Positions 57,588-64,000 of a stretch of DNA of 64,000 bases are shown here, in pieces. Every line of letters starts with the position of its first letter. Positions within the stretch are counted from its first letter, which is position 1. Location of the stretch: positions 1 through 64,000 of the forward strand of contig JAJQDE010000024.1 of assembly GCA_021202335.1 (NCBI GenBank), written 5' to 3'. Origin of the DNA: Lachnospiraceae bacterium (GTDB lineage Bacteria > Bacillota > Clostridia > Lachnospirales > Lachnospiraceae). A model generated the notes under the pieces. It had not been told where the DNA came from. It was given only the letters and a program-made list of their open reading frames with translations, and did not search any database. The position numbers were made by a program, and so were the translations under genes.

Positions 57588-59195
57588 ATGAGAAAATTCT
57601 TTGATAAAAATAAATTTCAGGCAATATTTGCCATCCTGCTTTTCGTGCAGGTTTTATACATGATATATTGGGGAAACGTAAAAAGCGGATTTTACGTGGA
57701 TGAATTTTTTACTTTTGATAATGCCCATTATATGTCAGCCTCCACCCCGCAAAGGGTTAAGCTGTATGACGCTGACTATATGGAATATGATAAATGGTTT
57801 GATTTGTCGGAGCTTAAGGCGACGCTGACGGTGGAAAAAAGCAATTCTCTTTTTAACGACGGATTGGCGTATAATATTAAAGCCTTTATGAAAAAGCCAT
57901 ACATGGCGCTTTTAAACTATGTGGAAACTGTTTTTTTTGAAGGACAGCTTAATAAGTGGAGCGGTATCAGCATGAATATATTGTTCTTTGCGATAGGACA
58001 GATATTTTTGTATCTGCTGGCAAAGAAAATCACAGGCAGTGAAACGGCATCGCTGCTGACGACCGCGATGTTTGGATTTTCAGGCATCGCAGTCAGCATG
58101 GTTGCTTTTGTCAGGTTTTATATGCTTGTAAATATGTGGATGATCATTTTTATCTATCTGCATGCTTTAATGTGGACGGAAAATAATTTGAGAAAAAATA
58201 TTGTGTATGAAATTTTGGCGATGGCAGTGTTGTATCTTGCTTTTAAAAACTCGCCCTTGGCAATGATAGAGGGAGCGGCAATGATAGCGCTGTTCTCAAT
58301 AGCCGTATTTTTCAGAAAAAGGAAAAGACAGTTTTTATTTTATGCGCTGCCGATATTGACGGGAGGTATTCTGTATGTTGCGTTGTGTACGGAATACATG
58401 CAGATTTTATTTCACTTAAATGATGTTGCTGCCGGCGGTACGGGAGTAGGAGTGGCGGCAGTAAGTCTGGTTAAAAATCTGCTCAGCCTGACACCCGGGA
58501 ATTTTGTGGAACGAAGCGTCAGACTTGTAAATTTTATTAATGACTATCTGTTTGGACATGTGTTTGTCATGGCGTTATTTGTCCTTTGCGCGCTGGCGGC
58601 AGCGGCAGGAAAAATATTTTGCAGGGAGCTGCCGGATGAAAGCAGGAGCTTTGCTTACATTATGGTGGTTCCTGCAATTATAATATATTTTATTGCTTCC
58701 GTATGCCTGGGACTTGGAGAAATCAGGTATAATTCGTTTTTGTACCCTATGATATCCGTTGCGGTAATCGCAATTGCGGCGGACATAGGGAATACCGGAA
58801 GGAGGAAGCTGACGGTAACGGTTATTTTGGCTTTGACCGTATGCTTGGAGATTTACTTTACGGTGTCAATTCCACGCGTGCAGAATTCATATCCTGAAGA
58901 TAAGCAGGGAGTGGAGTCTGTAAGAAAAAATCAGGGAATTGATAACATTGTGGTTGATTATGAAGCGGATGACAGAGTGATGTATGAATGTCTGGCGTAT
59001 GGTGATGATACGACAAGGGTAATGTTTACACGTTTTGAGACGTGTGATTTTAGCGAAGCTCCGGATACGGCGCTCGTATGGCAGTCGGTAAATTGGAGCA
59101 CGGATGCTGTGGATAAGCTCAAGGCGGCAGGTTATACGGTGGTTGAGCAGATTGCGCAGACACATGAAAGCCTTGTGTTTTTGTGTCAGCGATAA
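57588..59195 (+). CDS. GT39/PMT-like polytopic membrane protein
   Basis: Many TM segments; GFYVDEFFTFDNAHY in first extracytoplasmic loop. Confidence 0.7.
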   Translation: MRKFFDKNKFQAIFAILLFVQVLYMIYWGNVKSGFYVDEFFTFDNAHYMSASTPQRVKLYDADYMEYDKWFDLSELKATLTVEKSNSLFNDGLAYNIKAFMKKPYMALLNYVETVFFEGQLNKWSGISMNILFFAIGQIFLYLLAKKITGSETASLLTTAMFGFSGIAVSMVAFVRFYMLVNMWMIIFIYLHALMWTENNLRKNIVYEILAMAVLYLAFKNSPLAMIEGAAMIALFSIAVFFRKRKRQFLFYALPILTGGILYVALCTEYMQILFHLNDVAAGGTGVGVAAVSLVKNLLSLTPGNFVERSVRLVNFINDYLFGHVFVMALFVLCALAAAAGKIFCRELPDESRSFAYIMVVPAIIIYFIASVCLGLGEIRYNSFLYPMISVAVIAIAADIGNTGRRKLTVTVILALTVCLEIYFTVSIPRVQNSYPEDKQGVESVRKNQGIDNIVVDYEADDRVMYECLAYGDDTTRVMFTRFETCDFSEAPDTALVWQSVNWSTDAVDKLKAAGYTVVEQIAQTHESLVFLCQR

Positions 59196-59208
59196 GGGGG
59201 AAGGATAA

Positions 59209-60171
59209 ATGTACAAAATATCAGTGGTAGTGCCGGTGTATAATGAGGAAGGCAATGTGGCAAAGCTTCATGGAGAAATAAAGGCGGTCTGTGAGGCGAA
59301 TAGTTATATCTATGAGATTATATTTATTGACGACGGCTCGAGCGATGGCACGGTTGAAATATGTAAGGGCTTAAAGCCGCTGAAGCTTATCAGATTCCGC
59401 AAAAATTTCGGTCAGACTGCGGCTATGGACGCGGGAATCAAGGCGGCGCAGTATGATTATATCGTGACTATGGACGGCGACGGGCAGAACGACCCGGCGG
59501 ATATTCCGCATATGCTTGATTATATGCAGGAGCAGGATTTGGATGTGGTATCGGGATGGCGCAAGAACAGAAAAGACTCTTTCATGAAGAAATTTGTTTC
59601 AAGAGGAGCAAATTTTCTAAGAGGTATCCTTGTAAAGGATAATATCCATGACAGCGGCTGTTCCTTAAAGGTTTATAAAAGAGAATGCTTTGCGGGGATG
59701 AACCTGTACGGCGAGCAGCATCGCTTCATTCCGGCTTTGCTTAAGATAAAGGGATTTACGGTCGGTGAAGTCGTGGTAAATCACAGGGCGAGAACCTCCG
59801 GAAAGACAAAGTATAATTGGAAGCGCACATTTAAGGGGTTTGTGGATATGATTTCCGTGTGGTTTTGGAATAAATACTCAACAAGGCCACTGCATATATT
59901 GGGGACGATGGGAATTGTGTGCCTTGCGATTGGCGGCTGTTGCGGAATTTGGTCGGTGGCTCTGTTTTTAATGGGCAGGAAGATGAGTAATAATATCATG
60001 CCGCCTATATTGACCGTGTTTTTTGTCATTATGGGTATGTTGATGTTTGTGTTTGGGCTTATGAGCGAGATTTTGATTAAGACATATTATGGCGTGCATG
60101 TGGATATGCCGTACAGTATCAGGGATGTTATTGAAGTTAAGGAGGAGGGAGAAAAAGAACACGCTGATTAA
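59209..60171 (+). CDS. GT2 glycosyltransferase, DPM1/GtrB-like
   Basis: ISVVVPVYNEEGNVAKLHGEI, MDGDGQNDPADIPHM, two C-terminal TM segments. Confidence 0.93.
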   Translation: MYKISVVVPVYNEEGNVAKLHGEIKAVCEANSYIYEIIFIDDGSSDGTVEICKGLKPLKLIRFRKNFGQTAAMDAGIKAAQYDYIVTMDGDGQNDPADIPHMLDYMQEQDLDVVSGWRKNRKDSFMKKFVSRGANFLRGILVKDNIHDSGCSLKVYKRECFAGMNLYGEQHRFIPALLKIKGFTVGEVVVNHRARTSGKTKYNWKRTFKGFVDMISVWFWNKYSTRPLHILGTMGIVCLAIGGCCGIWSVALFLMGRKMSNNIMPPILTVFFVIMGMLMFVFGLMSEILIKTYYGVHVDMPYSIRDVIEVKEEGEKEHAD

Positions 60172-60204
60172 TAAATTTGCGGTAACATTGTTATGGAGGA
60201 TTTG

Positions 60205-61925
60205 ATGTTGAAGAAAAAGAGGCTGCCGATTGGCATAGATGATTTTGAGGAAATTGTTACCAGGGATTATTATTATATAGATAAAACAGGTATGATAAAA
60301 GAGCTTTTGGAGAACGGCGGGAAAGTGAATCTTTTCACCCGCCCGCGGCGTTTCGGGAAAAGCCTTAACATGAGTATGCTCAAATATTTTTTAGAGATTG
60401 GCGCGGATAAGGCTTTGTTTGACGGGCTTGCGATTTCACAGGAAACGAAGCTGTGCGATGAGCATATGGGGAAATATCCCGTGATATTTGTCAGCTTAAA
60501 GACGGCTCACGGCAGGGATTTTGAGCAGGCGAGAAATGAGATGTGTTCGATTATCGGAGCAGAAGCGGCGAGATTTCAATTCCTGCTCGAAAGCGATAGG
60601 CTTAGTGAAGATGACAGGCAGCGTTACAAAAAATTGATTCAAGTTGATGATACGGGGAGAGGCGAATTTGCACTTTCTGATGCTACGCTGACACGCAGCT
60701 TGAATACGCTTTCCGTACTTCTGCACAAGCATTACGGCCGCAAGGTAATTATCCTTATAGACGAGTATGACGTGCCTTTGGCAAAAGCTGACACGCAGGG
60801 GTATTACGGTGAGATGATTGGGCTTATCCGAAATATGTTCGACGTTGCGCTGAAGTCAAACGCAAGCCTTGAGTTTGCTGTTATGACGGGATGCCTGCGA
60901 GTATCTAAAGAGAGTATTTTCACAGGCCTTAATAATTTAAAAATGTACACGCTTCTTGACGCGGAGTGCGATGAACAATTCGGTTTCAAAGACGCGGAAG
61001 TGCGGCGGATGCTGGAATATTACGGACTGTCGGAGTATTATGAGCTGACAAAGGAGTGGTATGATGGCTATATAGTTGGTGACACGAATGTTTATAATCC
61101 GTGGGATGTGATAAACTGGTGTAACCAGCTCCTGACTAACCCTAACAAAACGCCCAAGAGCTACTGGACTAATACAAGCAGCAACACGGAGCTTCGCAAT
61201 TCATCCATAAGATGGGCGACGGCGTGGCAAAGGCGCAGATAGAGCGCCTTATCTCGGGAGAGAGCGTGCAGAAGGAGATACAGGAGCAGCTCACCTACAA
61301 CACGATGTACGACAGCATTGAAAATATGTGGAGCCTGCTTTTTGCCACGGGCTATCTCACGCAGAGCGAGGTGCCGATAGGCAATCTTGTGCGGCTTGTG
61401 ATACCAAACGAGGAAATAAGGGGGATTTTCAAAGACTCTATTTTAGAGATGTTTAACGAGAGCATAGCGGACGACGGAGCGGACGCACTGGCTTTCTGCG
61501 ACGCGTTAAAAAACGGGGACGCAGCGGAAACGGAGAGGCTTTTTAATGAGCTTATAAAGCGGACGGCGAGCGTGCGCGACACGGCGGTGAGGAAGGAATT
61601 TAAAGAGAATTTTTATCACGGCCTGCTGCTTGGGATATTGAGCGTAAAGGGAAGCTGGGACATCGAGTCGAACAGGGAAGCGGGCGCCAGGTATCCTGAC
61701 ATTGCGATAGGAATAGATGAGGGCGACGGGACAGGCATTATCATTGAAGTGAAGTATGCCCAGGACGGGCGCTTTGATGCGGCAATCGAAGAGGCAATGC
61801 GCCAGATTGACGAAAAGGGCTATACGGAAAGGTTTAAGGACGACGACATGGGCAAAATCCTGAAGGTCGCTTTTGCATGCCATAAGAGGCAATGCAGGGT
61901 GGCTGTTGAGGGTGAGAAGAATTAG
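60205..61925 (+). pseudogene. AAA-ATPase-like / PD-(D/E)XK nuclease (DUF1703-type) gene interrupted by a -1 frameshift near 61195
   Basis: ORF1 RLPIGIDDFEEIVTRDYYYIDKTGMIKELLENGGKVNLFTRPRRFGKSLNMSML; ORF2 continues QFIHKMGDGVAKAQIERLISGESVQKEIQEQLTY...IIIEVKYAQDG. Confidence 0.85.
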
Positions 61926-61934
61926 AGGCGAAGT

Positions 61935-63071
61935 ATGAAAATATTAATTATATCGCATGAATATCCTCCTATCGGCGGGGGAGGCGCTAACGCGTGTTTT
62001 TTCCTTGCGAGGGAATTTATGAGGATAGGGCATAGTGTGACGGTGCTTACCGCAGGGCTTGGCGGGCGGCAGGATGAGGAAACTACCGCCAGTGGCGCTG
62101 TGATAAAAAAAGTGAAGTGCAAACGGAAAAGCGAGGCGAGCAGCAGTTTTGCAGAGATGCTTTCATTTCTCGTGTCTGCATGGAAGCAAGCAGGAAAGCT
62201 CGTCAGAAAAAATAATTATGATTTTTGCATTGCTTTTTTTGGTATACCTAGCGGACCGCTTGCTCTTTATTTAAAAAAGAGATATAAGCTGCCTTACCTT
62301 ATAAGGTCGGGCGGCGGAGATATTCCGGGGGCACAAAAGAGGTTTGCCGCAGTTTATAAGGTTATTGCACCGATATTGCGGAAAGTATGGAAGGAATCGG
62401 AAGGCATAGTAGCAAACAGCGAAGGTCTTAAGAAGCGCGCTGCGCAGTTTGAAGACAGGTATCCTATATATGTGGTGGAAAATGGTGTCGATTCGGAATT
62501 TTTTCATCCGGATGTTTCAAAACGGTATGCAAATTGCATTAATATATTGTTTGTGTCAAGGCTTATAGAGGGTAAGGGATTGCAATTTGTCATACCCAAG
62601 ATTATGGACATTCAAAGGGCTGTATTTGAAAGAACAGGTAGAAGCATATGCCTTACAGTAGTTGGAGATGGTCCATACAAAGAAGATTTAGAAAGGCTTG
62701 TAAGCGAATTTAAGTGCAGTGAATTGGTGAAATTTGTGGGAAAGAAAGATAAGGAACACACGGCTGACATTTATCAAGCGGCAGATTTGTTTATTCTGCC
62801 TTCTCTTTCTGAAGGAATGCCAAATGTGGTCTTGGAGGCAATGTCGAGCGGACTTCCGATAATCATGACGCCGTGCGAGGGCAGCGGTGAACTGGTTACG
62901 GATAACGGATATATATCAGATATTGACGGGTTTGCTGATAAGATTATAGATTTGTGCGTGAACAATGAGTTAAGGTATAAAATGGGCGAAAACAGTGTAA
63001 ATGCGGTGAAGGAGCGGTTTAATTGGCATAGAACGGCGGAGGCTTATATTAGGCTTATTCAAAAAGCCTGA
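61935..63071 (+). CDS. GT4 family glycosyltransferase
   Basis: ILIISHEYPPIGGGGANACFFLAREF, FILPSLSEGMPNVVLEAMSSGLPIIMTPCEG. Confidence 0.94.
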   Translation: MKILIISHEYPPIGGGGANACFFLAREFMRIGHSVTVLTAGLGGRQDEETTASGAVIKKVKCKRKSEASSSFAEMLSFLVSAWKQAGKLVRKNNYDFCIAFFGIPSGPLALYLKKRYKLPYLIRSGGGDIPGAQKRFAAVYKVIAPILRKVWKESEGIVANSEGLKKRAAQFEDRYPIYVVENGVDSEFFHPDVSKRYANCINILFVSRLIEGKGLQFVIPKIMDIQRAVFERTGRSICLTVVGDGPYKEDLERLVSEFKCSELVKFVGKKDKEHTADIYQAADLFILPSLSEGMPNVVLEAMSSGLPIIMTPCEGSGELVTDNGYISDIDGFADKIIDLCVNNELRYKMGENSVNAVKERFNWHRTAEAYIRLIQKA

Positions 63072-63098
63072 CGGTGTGTGAGCTTGGAGTTGAGGAGA

Positions 63099-64000
63099 AT
63101 GAAAAGAGAAAAAGCGCTTGCGGTTAATACAATTATGCTTGGAATCGGCTATGTGGTGCCATTCGTGGTGAATATGCTGTTTTTGCCGGTGTATACGTCA
63201 AAGCTTAGTCAGGAAGAATATGGAATATATGATTTTATCAGTGTGATTTCTTCATTGCTGATTACAATTACCACGCTCCAGATAAAGCAAGCGGGTATGC
63301 GTTATCTGATGAAGTACAGAAACACAAATGAAGAAAAAGAAACGCAAAAGGTAATTACCAATGTATTATCGTTTGTGTTTGTTTCTTCTTTGCTCTTGTT
63401 CATTATAGTGCTGTTTGTACTCAGAGGATCGGATGGAGCCACAAGAGTGCTTATAGCTGTGTACTTTGCGGTACAGGTGCATGTTGATACGTTGAAACAG
63501 CTTATAAGAGGATTGGGGAAAAATAAAGAGTATGTGATAGGAGTAGTGGTACAAACACTCAGCAGCTTTCTTCTTGTAGTGGCTTTCCTTACATCTGATG
63601 GCGCAGGCTTGAATGGATTACTGTTTGCAAATGTTATTGCCTTTATTATGGCGGGTGTTTATTTAGGATATCAGGTGCCTGTCCATGTGAATTACAGTGT
63701 TAAGCTTGTTTCGGTTTCCTATATGTGCGGAATGCTTAAATTTTCTACACCTATTGTATTTAGCTCCATATCTATATGGATTGTGAAGCTATCAGACAGG
63801 CTTGTGGTAACATTCTTTTTGGGAGCGGCTTCAAACGGCATTTATTCTGTGGCTAATAAAATTCCAAACCTATTGTCGCAGGTGTTTGAGGTATTTAACC
63901 TTGCATGGCAGGAGAATGCTTCAATTACAATAGATGATAAGGATTCAGATGCTTATTATAGCAGGGTATTCAAGGCTATGTTTGCTATGCTGCTTGGCAT
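63099..64000 (+). CDS. Oligosaccharide flippase / polysaccharide biosynthesis protein (partial, runs off window)
   Basis: Open frame from ATG 63099 to window end: MKREKALAVNTIMLGIGYVVPFVVNMLFLPVYTSKLSQEEYGIYDFI; polytopic, MATE/Wzx-like. Confidence 0.85.
   Translation, partial: MKREKALAVNTIMLGIGYVVPFVVNMLFLPVYTSKLSQEEYGIYDFISVISSLLITITTLQIKQAGMRYLMKYRNTNEEKETQKVITNVLSFVFVSSLLLFIIVLFVLRGSDGATRVLIAVYFAVQVHVDTLKQLIRGLGKNKEYVIGVVVQTLSSFLLVVAFLTSDGAGLNGLLFANVIAFIMAGVYLGYQVPVHVNYSVKLVSVSYMCGMLKFSTPIVFSSISIWIVKLSDRLVVTFFLGAASNGIYSVANKIPNLLSQVFEVFNLAWQENASITIDDKDSDAYYSRVFKAMFAMLLG

Noticed and set aside
1-64000. tRNA, rRNA, integrase, transposase or prophage genes
   Set aside because: None recognised on either strand; no attachment-site-like repeats supported.

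Overview
The window looks like one chromosomal segment of a motile, low-to-mid GC Firmicute, probably Lachnospiraceae (inferred from gene content and order). From left to right it contains: (1) an AT-rich stretch of small hypothetical genes and a DUF2798-type gene with a long, possibly structured leader; (2) a type I restriction-modification locus (hsdR-hsdM-hsdS) whose accessory slots hold decayed genes (YafQ toxin remnant, DUF1016 nuclease remnant, intact BRO/DinD-like gene, HTH fragments); (3) a Uma2-type gene; (4) a polyamine cluster (acetyltransferase, speD, speA-type decarboxylase, speE, speB, carboxynorspermidine synthase, nspC) preceded by a long stem-loop-rich 5' leader with an intrinsic terminator, where the whole 390-bp leader plus gene start is perfectly duplicated in tandem; (5) a short atypical flagellin-like gene; (6) YczE-like, TetR and aldo/keto reductase genes; (7) uvrB-uvrA; (8) mreB/mbl-flgF-flgG-flgJ; (9) recD2, comF, yvyF-like, cdaA-cdaR-glmM, ptsH; (10) an exopolysaccharide locus (rfbD, gmd, fcl, a stand-alone Spo0A C-terminal-domain protein, many glycosyltransferases, polyprenyl-P sugar transferase, Wzz-like protein, EpsG-like polymerase, ABC exporter, frameshifted AAA/PD-(D/E)XK gene, flippase running off the right edge). 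The strongest candidate for something undescribed is the tandem-duplicated structured leader/attenuator in front of the polyamine cluster. Next are two families of hairpin elements placed directly 5' of start codons. No tRNA, rRNA, CRISPR array, intact transposase or prophage was recognised. All family calls are from reading the sequence; no search was run.
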